Source of the DNA: Larix kaempferi
Taxonomy: Eukaryota; Streptophyta; Pinopsida; Pinales; Pinaceae
NCBI GenBank assembly: GCA_027924585.1
Contig: BSBM01000299.1
Coordinates: forward strand, 28,496,501 to 28,560,500
Length of the DNA stretch: 64,000 nucleotides
Reading direction: 5' to 3'
Shown here: positions 32,440-43,656 of the stretch, piece after piece
Numbering within the stretch: the first letter of the stretch is position 1
Layout: the number at the start of each line of letters is the position of its first letter
The notes under the pieces: generated by a model
Told to the model about the DNA's origin: nothing
The model's database searches: none
Seen by the model: the letters and a program-made list of their open reading frames with translations, nothing else
Program-made: the position numbers and the translations under genes

Positions 32440-35110
32440 TGTTGAGGCCTCAGGGGTGCAGGGTATGTGCGAGATGCTGAAATGGACTCCAAGGCTCTCA
32501 ACAGAGGGTGAAAACCCAGATTGAAAGGCTTCGAAAGGCCTTACGCAAGGGCAGTTCTATCCCCAGCCTATTTGGTATGGAAATCTCCCATGGATATTCA
32601 GCCTCCTCTAGCACTCTATGAGTTGGTGTTTCGATCAATGGATCAGTTCTCCACTTATGAAAATCAAAAGTATGAAAACTTAGAAATGTTCTAACTTAAC
32701 TTATTTAAGACAAAAGGATCTACTCTAGGTTAGATCTATTCTAAGGAAAAGCTTGGTGTTGTGCAGATCAATCTTGATGTGAGATGGATAAGTATGTTCG
32801 TCAACTTCAACAAAAATGTAAAATATGCATTTACTTATTCACTTAGATCATAATTAATTAATAAAAATTAAGTGACAATAATATAAGCATGTAAACCTAT
32901 TCAAGATTAACCTGTAATCACTCTGTTAATTGAAAAATTAACATTGACTAAATCGAATGTTGATTGTTTGCAGAAATCGATAAAGAAAATTATATCTCAA
33001 TTGACAGAAATTCAATAAAATATTTTCATAAATAGATCAACCATAAAGAGAAATCATTATAACAGATCTTTATGTAAATTAATGCTTGCAAAAGATCACA
33101 CGCTTTAGATGACAAGTTGAAGTAAGAAATGAGACACTTTCAAATAAATTTGAACAATAAACAAGAGATGTTTCAAAGGGATTACTTTACTGTATTAATG
33201 AAGTCTGTAAACAAAATTACAAAGCTCTGCTAAGACAAAGTATCTCTAGTCGTATCCTACTGATTTCTAACCCAAAAATTATCAACCCCTAACATCGAGA
33301 GGCATTCCTGCTTAAATAAGAATTACAACATAGTACAAATGGAAGTCCCCAAAAGATAGGGATTACAAAGTTCAGATCAAACTATCGATCTAGAAAATCC
33401 TGCCACAATAATCTGAACAATTTTAGCTCAAATGATTCCCTGGAGTCCAATGACAAAGTTTGAAAAAGGGTAATCTTCTCATTTCGGGAAAATCCTGTAA
33501 CTAAATTGTGAAATTCAACAATGGCCCACTAGCTTTCGATAATAGGAAAGAGATGATCCAACAAATCTTCATGTTGAATCGCCTTGGAATGTTCCTGCTG
33601 ATCCATAACGTTCTCAAAAATAGAAAAATCGGACAACGGGTCTTGCTTCACAGGAGCTGATGGAGTAGTAGGTTCCTGATTGATTATAAAATCATGGATA
33701 ATCGAGTCATCTTGATCACATGGTTTTCCATCGATTATTCCTTCATTCTTCTGAGGGAGTAGTACGCCAATGGGCAGAGTTTCATAATCTTCCTCTTCGC
33801 TATCACTGCTGGTATCAGGAACACCTGCATGAAAGAGTGGAGACATAGGTTCTTGAAAAACAAAGGCTGAATTTCTTCTTGGATATAACATCCATCAAAG
33901 GATTCATAACCTTTCTACATGTTACTCACACCAGATCGTGAGAAAGAAAGTTTTCAAAATAAAACAAAAAACTCTTCTAACAAATACAAACAATGAACTG
34001 AGTGCTTCATACTTGCAACCATATTTAAGAAGAGTTAAAGAAAATCATAATGATTGAATATGATAAGCCGCTATGATTAAATCATACGAATTTGGAACTG
34101 CAATCATTTGAACTGTAATGAAACGACGTCGCAGCATGTGTTAATCCAAATCAGATGATAACAAAGTACAATTTTAACAGAATCATGCATGATTCAAAGT
34201 CGCATCTAAAAACCTGTCATTACAAGCCAATCTAATCAAGCAATCATATGTTCAGAGATGATCATGAGGTGAGAATTACAGTCAGAAACCTTGTCATAAG
34301 AACGAAAAACAGGGTGTTAAAATGTAAGTTCAAACAATGGAATTTCATCCACTAGATCAAATGAATCGACGGCGAGGATTAACCAATGCAAGACACGGGA
34401 TCGGGTCTTGGAAAGTTATTCACAAGTTTATTCATGATTCCCGAAATCCGCAACCCGAAACTTGCAGGTTTCGAGATCACAAGCTGAACCAGAACGCATA
34501 AACGGGATTCTGAAAGCCGCAACTCGAAAATTGTGGGTGGCGGCTTTCGCAAATAGAAATAATCTATAAAAATGAAAAATTTGTTTCCGCATCCCGCAAC
34601 CCGACATTTTGGATTGTGGGATTCACGGACACACAACGCAACCAAAAGGTAAAACAAATTCCCGAAATTCGAAAGCCACGGTTGCGGGTTCCGGTTTTTG
34701 GGTTTCGGGATAAAAATTCCCAAAAAATTATTAGAGAAGGGTTTCCGCAACCAGCACCTTTCGGGTTGCGTGTTTCAGGTTTCCCAAAATTAAATGACTC
34801 AAAATTAACTTCCGCAACCCCCACCTATTGGGTTGCGGGTTTCGGGTTATCGGATTGTCAGGTTTCGGGTTGGTAGAAGTAAAGGAAAAAACGCTTACAA
34901 AATTAAGGCTTCCAGCAAACCAAAAACACTTAGAAAAATTCTGAGAGAAAAATGACAATCAAGGCAAAAAAAAGGTATAGGTACAAGATCATAGAAATAA
35001 AGGTCAAAAGCTCATGTTCACGACAACACCTACCCAAATACCTTTACGTTTATTTAAAAGTTGGGCATCCCGTGCTCAGCTAAAGCATGGGATCTGTTGT
35101 GGCCACAACA
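32440..35110 (-). repeat. 5' LTR of the Tat element
   Basis: Plus orientation TGTTGAGGCCTC...GGCCACAACA; partner of 17975-20617. It includes the ORF at 33529-33891 and, at about 34440-34875, a GC-richer cluster of CGGGTTGCGG and GGGTTTCGG words. AGTCG follows at 35111. Confidence 0.88.
33529..33891 (-). CDS. ORF inside the 5' LTR, unknown 120-residue protein
   Basis: Uninterrupted frame from ATG at 33891 (MLYPRRNSAFVFQEPMSP) to a stop at 33529 (LFPIIES). It is acidic around residues 27-38 (SSDSEEEDYE). A conserved core, IIHDFIINQEPTTPS, is identical in the left LTR copy apart from one A/T change at its end, and QDPLSDFS follows in both. No signal peptide or membrane span is seen. In minus-strand transcription it would lie in the LTR about 1.1 kb before gag. 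I do not know the family. It could be an accessory protein, a captured exon, or a former gag or leader ORF absorbed into the LTR. Confidence 0.55.
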   Translation of the reverse strand: MLYPRRNSAFVFQEPMSPLFHAGVPDTSSDSEEEDYETLPIGVLLPQKNEGIIDGKPCDQDDSIIHDFIINQEPTTPSAPVKQDPLSDFSIFENVMDQQEHSKAIQHEDLLDHLFPIIES

Positions 35111-35115
35111 AGTCG
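35111..35115. other. target-site duplication AGTCG, right copy (Tat element)
   Basis: Exact match to 17970-17974. Confidence 0.85.
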
Positions 35116-35704
35116 GAGATGCAGGATTGAAGGAAACAATAGTTGGAGGTTGGTTGAGGAAGTTATGAGAAGTTATGAAGGTGGTTGGGATCACTCCAGA
35201 TTTCACCACAGGTGGAGGTTGTGCAACATGGCTAGAGGGCGCTGACAACTACAGGTCTGCAGGATCAGGGATAATTCGATGGACATAGAGGGAGGACATC
35301 TCGGGGAATGGAGTGAACCTTAAGAAGAGAAGCAATAGAGCAGAGTAGAATAATAGTGCGAAGGCACAGAGATAACACAACAGATCGATCATCGGAGGAT
35401 CGGGACAAATCGCTCATCTATATCTCAGCGAGTTCTTTCATTCAGCAGAGACCGTGAGAGGGAGGAAGATCGCACACATTCGAAAACACACTAAGAGACA
35501 TAGTTCCATTTTTGAATTTTGTAACATGCTAAGGCCAACTAGTTTGATAGATTGCTTTGTATTTTACATTGTAACCAGTAATTTCATTCAAGTAATAGAA
35601 ACCATCTTCTGGCATTCAGTTCACTTCCAGTCTGTGTGAGCACCTGTGTGTTTTTCTATGTCATAGTTAAGCAAGAGGCCCCTTGTCGGGACCGCCCTTG
35701 CGCT
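35116..35704 (+). mobile_element. chromovirus 3' end, probably LTR remnant
   Basis: Continuation of the chromovirus after removal of the Tat element. It is non-coding. The stretch from 35500 to 35640 (TTTTGTAACATGC, TACATTGTAACC) looks like an LTR transcript end, but no second LTR is in the window, so the start is undefined. It ends where duplication block A begins. Confidence 0.5.
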
Positions 35705-35879
35705 AGCTTAAACCTGTGTTAAATGGAAGTAGCCATTATACATAGGAATAAATGGCCAGTTGAATATTGTAATTTAACTAAAATAAGAAATGTTTCGTAA
35801 AATACTAATTGGATACGAATTGATAACAATGTTAAAATCACATGTGAATGCATTGTGAAAGATACAAAATGTGGCAGTC

Positions 35880-36470
35880 GAAGTGGAAGGCCTACACAAT
35901 CTAGATGTAGAATGTGAGGGTGTGGATCATGAGCATACGATATATGAAACCAAAGAATTAAGAATCTCCACACTCCACACTAGATGTGGATATGTAGTAC
36001 AATACCTATTCGAATTGGGAACGTGTTAGGGAAACAAGACTCTTATCAGTCCACATTCAACATGCAGAACGTGTAAATGCATAAATGTAGAAAAGGAAAG
36101 AAAAACTTAGAAACTAGATTCCATAGGATGCATGATGTAGGTGTGCAAATTATGGGTATGTGATATGTGACATATCGGAATAAATATTCTCTACACTTTT
36201 CACTAGATGTCAATATGCAATATTGAAAGGATTCAACTCGGGAATGTGGGAAAAGGAAACAAAACTCTTTGCACTTCTCATTCCATATGCGGAATGCATA
36301 AATGTGGAATTGAAAAAAAGGAAAGAAAAAAATAGAAACAAGGCTCCACATTTCATAGTGGATGCTAGATGTGTGGATGTGGGAAAAATGATATGCAATA
36401 TTTTGAAGGGAAACTCCATATTCAAAATAGTTGGTGAAAAGGGTAAGCAAAGGAAAATAATTAACAAGGT
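35880..36470. repeat. diverged internal tandem repeat in block A, about 217 bp period
   Basis: Motifs such as CACTAGATGT, GGGAAACAAGACTC or GGAAACAAAACTC, and GCATAAATGT recur about 217 bases apart (35970 and 36187 onward). The same pattern is at about 45290-45880 in block B. Open frames here (minus strand) are probably by-products. Confidence 0.55.
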
Positions 36471-36540
36471 TCTTGAGATCAATTCCGTCTCTTATCTACT
36501 CAACTATTTTGTAATTTTTTGGTAATTTTATCTCTTTGGA

Positions 36541-36561
36541 ATATATATATATATATATATA
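36541..36561. repeat. (TA)n microsatellite, about 20 bp
   Basis: The same site in block B (45940-45986) is about 47 bp long, so the tract has changed length since duplication. Confidence 0.9.
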
Positions 36562-38214
36562 AACCAAAGAGTAATAATAATTCATTAATTGTTTTATAAT
36601 ATTAAACATACCATTTAATTTTTAGGTATAATGACTACCTACATTTAACACTTATTTAAACTCTTGTTTTTGCCCCCCAAAAAAATACATATACTTGATA
36701 TTCTTGAGAATCAAAGTATACAAAAACGTTAAATAAAGGTTTGTATCTGGCTGCAAACCGAACTAAACCATCCTTCCAACTTCATCTACATATTATCTTT
36801 CTTTACAAAAATTGTTCACCGATTTAAAATCCTTAAATGGTTGCTCTTCTCCATTATTCTAAGCTTATGAGTAATCCCCCAATGATGTTGCAGTGTTTAG
36901 TGCCTACTCGAAATTCTGGGAAAGTTTCAAAACTATGCACATTTTATTTCTAGAAAAATCTTCTACAATTATGAGCAATCGTGAATTCTACATTCCTAGA
37001 ATGCATGTACACTGTTGAATTAGACAGTTGGTCTCCCATAAACGAATGTCTGGGTAGCGATAAACATAAATACTCAGGGGTATGGGAATATTTAGTCTCC
37101 GCTCCCAATTACCAAATAAGTACACAAGAAGCACACACCCATGAAATATTAAGAAACCTATTTAGAACATTTTAGAATTATGACAAATTGGAAAAAACAC
37201 CTTTTAGTGAACAAAATGGGTTATGATCAAATTTACAATTCCTTGGATAATATTGTTTCACTTAGTTATTCCTTTGTTGAGTATTATGGTGATCCTTGAA
37301 AAAGTGCATATAAATAATGAGTTTTGAACACTTTCAATAGTGCACCCAAAATCATGTGAAGTTATGAGACCAATTTAAGAATTGGTGCATGTTCTTAGAG
37401 TAAAATTGATATACCTTGGAATATATCAATTTCACTAAATATAGTGATATATTCACTTAGATTTATCAAGATTTTAAAGATATTCTTGAATATTTCAACA
37501 TCCTCAACACCAACATTGAGTTTGATGCCAAACCTATTCAACAATGCTCTACAAGATTCCACTCTTCCAAATATAAATTTAGTGGTTACCATCAAATCAA
37601 TATTGGAAGGGAACATAATCCAAATACTTCCTTTGTAATATAATGGGATCCTACTACTACATAATTTGGCCACTTAATTATAAATGCACGTGTTTCTTTT
37701 AGTTGCACCATCCTAAACAATTTCAAGGATTTTATCTACACGTTCCTTTGTGATCTATCTTGATTACTTTGTTCTACATAGACTCCTATGATACCATGTT
37801 TAACAACTCAAATGAATGATACAATAATGCTATCAATTTGGTTTACTAATGAATCCTAATAATTTTTATTGGTATCCTTCCCCTTTTCAGGAAAGTGAAA
37901 ACCATTATGGATTTACCTCGAGTGATTAATGTAACATGAGTGTGCACACTTCTAGGTCATGATGGCTATTTTCAAATGGGACACAATTGTACAATATTTA
38001 TATTGGTTCCTTCCCAAGGGGATCTTCCTAGAATTATATAGCATATAACAACATTGGAAGATTGGACAACATACATTTCCATTTAATATAATTATAGGTG
38101 TTTTATACAAGTATGTTGTGAACAATGATATTTATAGGAAAGTAATTTTTTTGATTAGGTTATGAATGTCTTTTGTGTGTATCAATAAATAAATGGTTGT
38201 AAATATTTCATGAT

Positions 38215-38219
38215 AAACA
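38215..38219. other. target-site duplication AAACA, left copy
   Basis: AAACA before 38220; partner 39557-39561. Block B has no insertion here (near 49210-49217). Confidence 0.8.
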
Positions 38220-39556
38220 TGTTGAGAAGTTGTCATTGATGTCAACAGTCTAATGACAAGAACATTTCTAGATGTTATTAATATCAAGGATGCTATTATT
38301 GTTATTGATGTCAACACTATAGAGGGAGTTCATTAATGCCAACATTGCAGGAGGAGCATGTTTGACTAATGGTGAAGATGAAAGGAAACAGTTTTTATAT
38401 TATCGGAATTCATAAAATATTTATTATTATCTTAACTAATGTTGGAAAGGTCATATAAAGAAAAAGATTCCAAAGCATTACAAGAAAAGAATGAAGTCCT
38501 ATTTGAAAAGAAAAAATTAAAAGAAGATTAAAACAAAGAAAGTCTAAAAGAAAGTTAACAAATATTAAAAGAAAATTAAAAAGGAAGGTTAAAAAGATTA
38601 AAAGAAAATTAAGTGAAAGTGAGGTTGAAATAAAAAGGAAGTTCAGTAAAAGTGGATGAAAAAGTGAAAGAGGTATTTTCCCATGGTATTTAGAAGCCCA
38701 TGGTATTTACTCATTATATGTGCAAATAGAAAATAAAAAGGATTTAATTAATATGGTTGTTGAAATATTAATTATATTGAAAATGAAGAAATGAAGAGTT
38801 ATGTAGTTTTTGAAAATTAGTAAAGAGACACGTGACTTATGTGAAAATTCATAATATTTCATATTCAAAAGGTTTGATTAGTTAATTAATTAAATCTGTA
38901 AATAAGACAAAGATTTAATTAATTATTAATGAACATGACTAAAGTTGAGATTCAAAGAGGTGTGAAGAAATAGAAAAGAAGTTTAATTATAAAACAAAAT
39001 CAAAATAGCAAAGAAATGAAAGGACATGCTTGATTGAAAGAGATGTGACTTTTCAGTTTGAAGGGGTATGAGTTGAAAACGTATGAAGATTTGAAGAGGC
39101 ATGGAATAGATATTTAATGAAGAATCAAAATAGAAGAATAGTGTGTCTTGCTGTTATAAGTTGTTGTAGCAGCCTTAGTATTCCAAGACATAATTGAATG
39201 TTCCAGAATTGAAGAAAATAAACAGCTTTAGGGTGGAAGGGTAAGGCTAGGGTAGGTTGGTTCCTGTAGGGGAGTTGGTGCTTCCTTGTCAAGTTGTAAT
39301 TGACTAAATAGGGATGTGGGTGCATCCTGATGAGTTGGTGTTGATCTCAAGAGGAAGAAAATATCTTCCATCTATTGTAAATTGTAAAATCATTTTTGTA
39401 GTTAATAGAAACGAGTTGGTGGTTTTCCCTATTGGGTTCCATGATTGTGTCCAAATTTGTTTGTTACATTTTCAAATCATAAAAGTAAAATAAATTGTGT
39501 TTTAATTTGTGTCAATGATTCACCCCCCCCTCTCACTAATAGGACCTCATCCAACA
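38220..39556 (+). mobile_element. solo LTR, 1337 bp, copia-like
   Basis: Starts TGTTGAGAAG and ends CATCCAACA, flanked by AAACA on both sides. The end region with a C-run (CACCCCCCCC) followed by CTCTCACTAATAGGACC resembles LTR ends of SIRE-like copia elements (inference). No PBS, PPT or coding sequence inside; it is AT-rich with many GAAAATTAAAA words. Block B shows the site without it. Confidence 0.82.
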
Positions 39557-40016
39557 AAACAAGGAATAAAATACTACTAGTAGGATTATGGTAGTTTGTA
39601 AATGGTTTCATTTTGCACAATCAAGTATGTTCAAAATTTTGATTTATGTTAGCATGTGGGCTCCCACATAATCATGATTACATTCCATTTCATTTTTTTC
39701 CCTTTTAGAGATGGAAATTGATTTCTTGTGACTTGTTTTAGTTAGCTTTTGTTAAAATAGCTTTATCTTGGTTTTCATTGACAATTTCACCAAATGTCTA
39801 AAGAATGTTGTTACACCCAAAAGTGATGCTCAAATAATTTCATTGGTTTTGTACACCAAGTTCATCATGATGTTTGGTTGTCCCTTGGAATTGATCAATG
39901 ATAAAAAAATCTCACTTCATCAACATGGTTATCAAGCACTTTATAGGGTAGTTCAATACCATACATTATCTGAAGTCTTTTTATTTTCTTTATACAAATG
40001 TAATGAATGTTCATAA

Positions 40017-41689
40017 ATTGTAAAATTCATTATGGATACAATGAAAATGGGGTATGTATTACACAAGTTGCAAGAAAATGGTTATGTATAGTTATGAACT
40101 TCAGACGGTGTTAAATTCCTTAAGTGAATGAATGCTCACAGATTGTGATAGTAAGTTACTAACAAAATAACTACAACTAGATGGAGGTGTGGGCATGCAT
40201 AGTTTCTTAGTGACATTCTCACCCATGGAAGTGGTGGAAATCTATTTTTGACATATGCTTGAAGGTTTGGTTATGATGATTATAAGTGTATTTTATCAAT
40301 TAGGACCAAATGGTACCCTCTCAAACATATTTTAACTACTACTGATGAATTGGTGAGTAAGTTTCAATATCCATCTATTAACTAAACTAACCTCTCCTCA
40401 TACTCTTCAAATATTATGTCAATTAATTATACACTTAATGGACAAATATTCACTCTAATTTTGTTGTTTTGACTTAAGATATAAAAGCATCATTGTGGTA
40501 TGCATTTCTCACTTTGTTTTATGAATTGCTTCTAACCTCTACGTTCATGTTATTTATATGCTTCCTTAGATGGTTTCTCAAGTCGTTCCTCCTATTTGAA
40601 TTCTAGTGGTTTATTCCTTATATCTTCACTCCCCTTTTCGATGCCATGGGGAATGAGGAATATCTTCACTCTCCTTCTATTAGTTGCTTCATCCCAAATA
40701 TTGAAAAATAGAAGGAATGTTGAACATACAATAGAACAATATTGTTTGAGCATGAATAGGTGGTGTGCAAAGACACTAATTAAGCACTCATAGTCACCAT
40801 CAAACACATAGATGTAACATAGAGAAACATATTTCTTATTATTTATTTCACATATCTTATACTATCTATTTATAATTGAGGATCTATCAAATCTTGATGA
40901 AACATGGACCACTATGTCAAATATGCTTAGTCATACTAGTCCTGATGGGTTATACTATGCCACAAAATATGTTATAGTAGTTAGAAAATTATCTCCTTAG
41001 GGTGGTCCCTTTAACTTGATTGGGACCAATTCAATATAATATTTGAATAATTTTTTTCATTGACTGATATCCAAATGAATTCATTGTCTACTTCATATAC
41101 TCTAGTGGGTGTATCAACTAAGATTGAATAGTTCATCAACTCGATCCATAAGTTGGATTGACACATTCCCCAATACCATCATAATTCGACATCCCTCCTT
41201 CAACACAACTACAGCATTATAATATGTTTTACTTCAACACCCATTTTTTAGGAAAACCTCCTAATCATGGGGTGCAAGCATCAACCAAAGTTTCACAACC
41301 ATAGCTTCAATGATCGACTTTGTAAAAAAGTCTAGTTTGATCATATGTACTACATGTCATGATTATAACATTATCTTGTTGTTTTCAACTTTGATTTATC
41401 CTCCAATCAATTGTATTACCAACAAATTCAATAGTATATGTTACCCATCTGGGAAAACAACACTCCCTTGGAGTGGATGTCACTACAACATACTCGAGAT
41501 TAGTAGATCTATCCATTCTACGAGTCAATGATGGACTATTACTCTATTTAGGCTCAAATATCAGTTGTGAAGTTAATTTCAAAGACATTAACTCAAAGGA
41601 ATTCCATGTAAACCCTTAAAGTGATAAGCTCTAACATAATGAAAAAACATCTAAAAAAAGGACAACATGAAGTAATTGCATAATTGTTA
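40017..41689. other. block A region without clear gene
   Basis: Between the integrase remnant and the protease/RT remnant. There are short weak open frames on both strands (40592-40807 minus, with a counterpart of similar length at 51570-51779 in block B). Around 41330-41530 text such as CATGATTATAACATTATCTT may be an eroded protease. No confident call. Confidence 0.4.
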
Positions 41690-42155
41690 TCAGTCAACAA
41701 GTTATTGATCTCCAACAAGTTATTGACAATAATTACAAGGTATTTGGATAGATTTCAAAAGGTATTCCACCTCCTCTATATCATGACCATGTTATTCACT
41801 TGTAACTAAGAAGTGTACTACCTAACATTACACCCTAGAGGTACCCATATGAACAAAAGAGTGAGATTGAAAATATAGTTCACTGAATATTAGATGAAAA
41901 AATAATTCAACGTAGCAAAAGTGATTTTTTTGCACCAATGGTGATGGTTCGCAAAAATTAAGTTTCATAGCGTATGTGTCCAAATCATAGAGAGCTAAAT
42001 AAGACGACCATTGAAGCTAAGTTTCCTATTCATGTCATTGAAGAATTACAGGGAGCAATTTTTTTTACCATGTTGGATCGCCATTTTGGATATCATGAAA
42101 TCAAAATGAGAAAAGAAGACATTGTGGAAACAACCTTTAAAGCACTGTGAACCCT
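41690..42155 (+). pseudogene. gypsy RT N-terminal half in block A (decayed)
   Basis: Readable in order: LQQVIDNNYKVFG, YPYEQKSEIENIV, DFFAPMVMVRKN, RMCPNHRELNKTTIEAKFPI, HVIEELQGAIFFTMLDRHF and GYHEIKMRKEDIVETTFKAL, then the similarity ends near 42150. These are the fingers and first palm motif of a gypsy RT. The rest of RT does not follow; RT C-terminal motifs instead lie upstream (37690) and in block B (48150). Confidence 0.8.
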
Positions 42156-42926
42156 CTTTCATGCTCGATCTCGTCTCGAAATACAAGATTCCTCAATTGG
42201 ATGTGGTGACGATTGTGTTTTGATACAAACAGGTTTTTTCAGGCATCCGTGTACATAATATCAACTACAGTAAATAATATAAGTATCATAATATCAACTT
42301 ATACAGTAAATAATATAAGTATCAGAGCATTCTGAGCAGATAGGATCAAATGTGATTGTTTATGACAACACCATCCATGAATCATTGAACATGCCAAGGA
42401 GGAATGGATTTGAGTGACAACACCATCCATGATCTCGAATATGATTGTAAAGCAATCGAGATCATATTATGTCTACACTATGATACCTTCTTTGAAGCCA
42501 AGTATCACGTCTAAGCGAGATAGATAGATTAGGAGGTTAATTGATGAGTTTGAACAATAAAATATATCAACATCTAGCTTGATAAATGAAGATTCAAAAT
42601 CCAACGTAAAAATCAAAGGTAGTCAATATGATACAATAGAGACAACACATAGCTGCAATGAGGTATTGAGATTTGAATTGAATCAAAGCACCGAAACCGA
42701 AAACAAGATGGAAAGGAAGAATACGACAGAGAAACACCAACCAATAAAGATGTAGCGGCCTATATTTAGGGCTTGACAATGTCGTATAGCGATCGACACA
42801 CAAATTTGTTTGCTGAGGATCTTTACAGTATCAACAGCGATGGGCTTATTACATTTGAAAAGAAAACGCCAGGAAGGATGGTTGTATTAAAAAATGGTTG
42901 TATCTGAGAGTCATTTGAGAACTACG

Positions 42927-43022
42927 CACAGAGGAACTTCTGAGTTCTATGGTCGTTGGTTTTCAGAACAATTACCCACAGAGGAACTTCTGAGTTCTAT
43001 GGTCGTTGGTTTTCAGAACAAT
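42927..43022. repeat. tandem duplication, 50 bp unit, near exact
   Basis: Two copies of a 50-bp unit beginning CACAGAGGAACTTCTGAG with no difference seen, so recent. Confidence 0.9.
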
Positions 43023-43534
43023 GAGGTAGAGTGAGGTCGCGAGGATTATGGTTACGCCAAAGAAGAAGGAACTAGGTCAACATAAGGTATGCATGCAACA
43101 TAAGAAGGGGTTCAACAATAACACACAGAGGATCATCACTCACTAGAGAGATAATTCACAAAAATAATAGGTAACGTAGTGACGTACTAGATTAGGGATT
43201 CTCTTAAGGACTGGTAGAGCGAGCGAAGGCTGCAGGTAAGTTGGAAAAATTTGTAGTGTTGCAATTGTAACTTAGAGTCATTAGCACCTACCAGTGTCTT
43301 GACTCTAGGTTTGGAACAACAAATACATGCCATACAGCCATATTATCCAAGAATAGAGAGATCTTATGTTTCTAATCTTAGTGAAACCATCTCCTTAATT
43401 AGTGTCCCCTTTTGGGCATCACAATTCCATTATCTATTTAGTGAAAACCTTCGAGCATGTGTTAAAAACAACTCAAGACATTCACTTTTTTTTCCACAAC
43501 ACATGGAAGCACAAATAGATAAATTGTCACATGT

Positions 43535-43656
43535 TGATGACACACATGATGCAAGCAAGAGAAAGACCTATTATATTATCATCATTATTGTAGACTGATG
43601 ACACACATGATGCAAGCAAGAGAAAGACCTATTATATTATCATCATTATTGTAGAC
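43535..43656. repeat. tandem duplication, 61 bp unit, near exact
   Basis: Two copies of a 61-bp unit beginning TGATGACACACATGATGC. The pair lies at the end of a short open frame (43299-43598) that I do not trust as a gene. Confidence 0.9.

Larger units (their letters stand above)
17975..35110 (-). mobile_element. Tat-type Ty3/gypsy retrotransposon, 17.1 kb, nested in the chromovirus
   Basis: LTRs of 2643 and 2671 bp (17975-20617, 32440-35110) with TG...CA ends and a perfect 5-bp TSD (AGTCG). Genes are on the minus strand, so the 5' LTR is the right one. Order from right: gag, protease, an extra RNase H, RT, RNase H, integrase, then about 1.3 kb without genes. A 4.5 kb chromovirus-like element sits between RT and RNase H. 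Without that the element is about 12.6 kb. The extra RNase H is the mark of the Tat branch. All frames carry stops. Confidence 0.88.
37690..40016 (+). pseudogene. gypsy pol remnant in block A: RT palm, thumb, integrase (heavily decayed)
   Basis: Fragments only. RT palm near 37700-37840 (FVIYLDY for the usual YLDD, then HV.QLK), thumb near 37945 (LGHDGYF, compare LGLVGYY), and integrase at 39768-40016 (VFIDNFTKCLKNV, SDAQIISLVLYTKF, FGCPLELINDKK). RNase H is missing because about 545 bp present in block B is absent here. A solo LTR at 38220-39556 separates thumb and integrase. Stops and frameshifts everywhere. Confidence 0.65.
35705..42140. repeat. duplication block A
   Basis: Direct repeat of block B (45104-53781), aligned from AGCTTAAACCTGTG to ACATTGTG(G/A)AAAC. 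In the first 190 bases about 13 positions differ. A carries a 1337-bp solo LTR not in B. A lacks four stretches present in B: three insertions and about 545 bp of RNase H sequence. Confidence 0.85.

Noticed and set aside
35705-42140. Blocks A and B as LTRs of one giant element
   Set aside because: They contain pol fragments, lack TG...CA ends and PBS/PPT at their inner edges, and have no TSD.
43299-43598. 99-codon plus-strand frame in the spacer
   Set aside because: No motif, and its end overlaps a recent tandem duplication; not supported as a gene.
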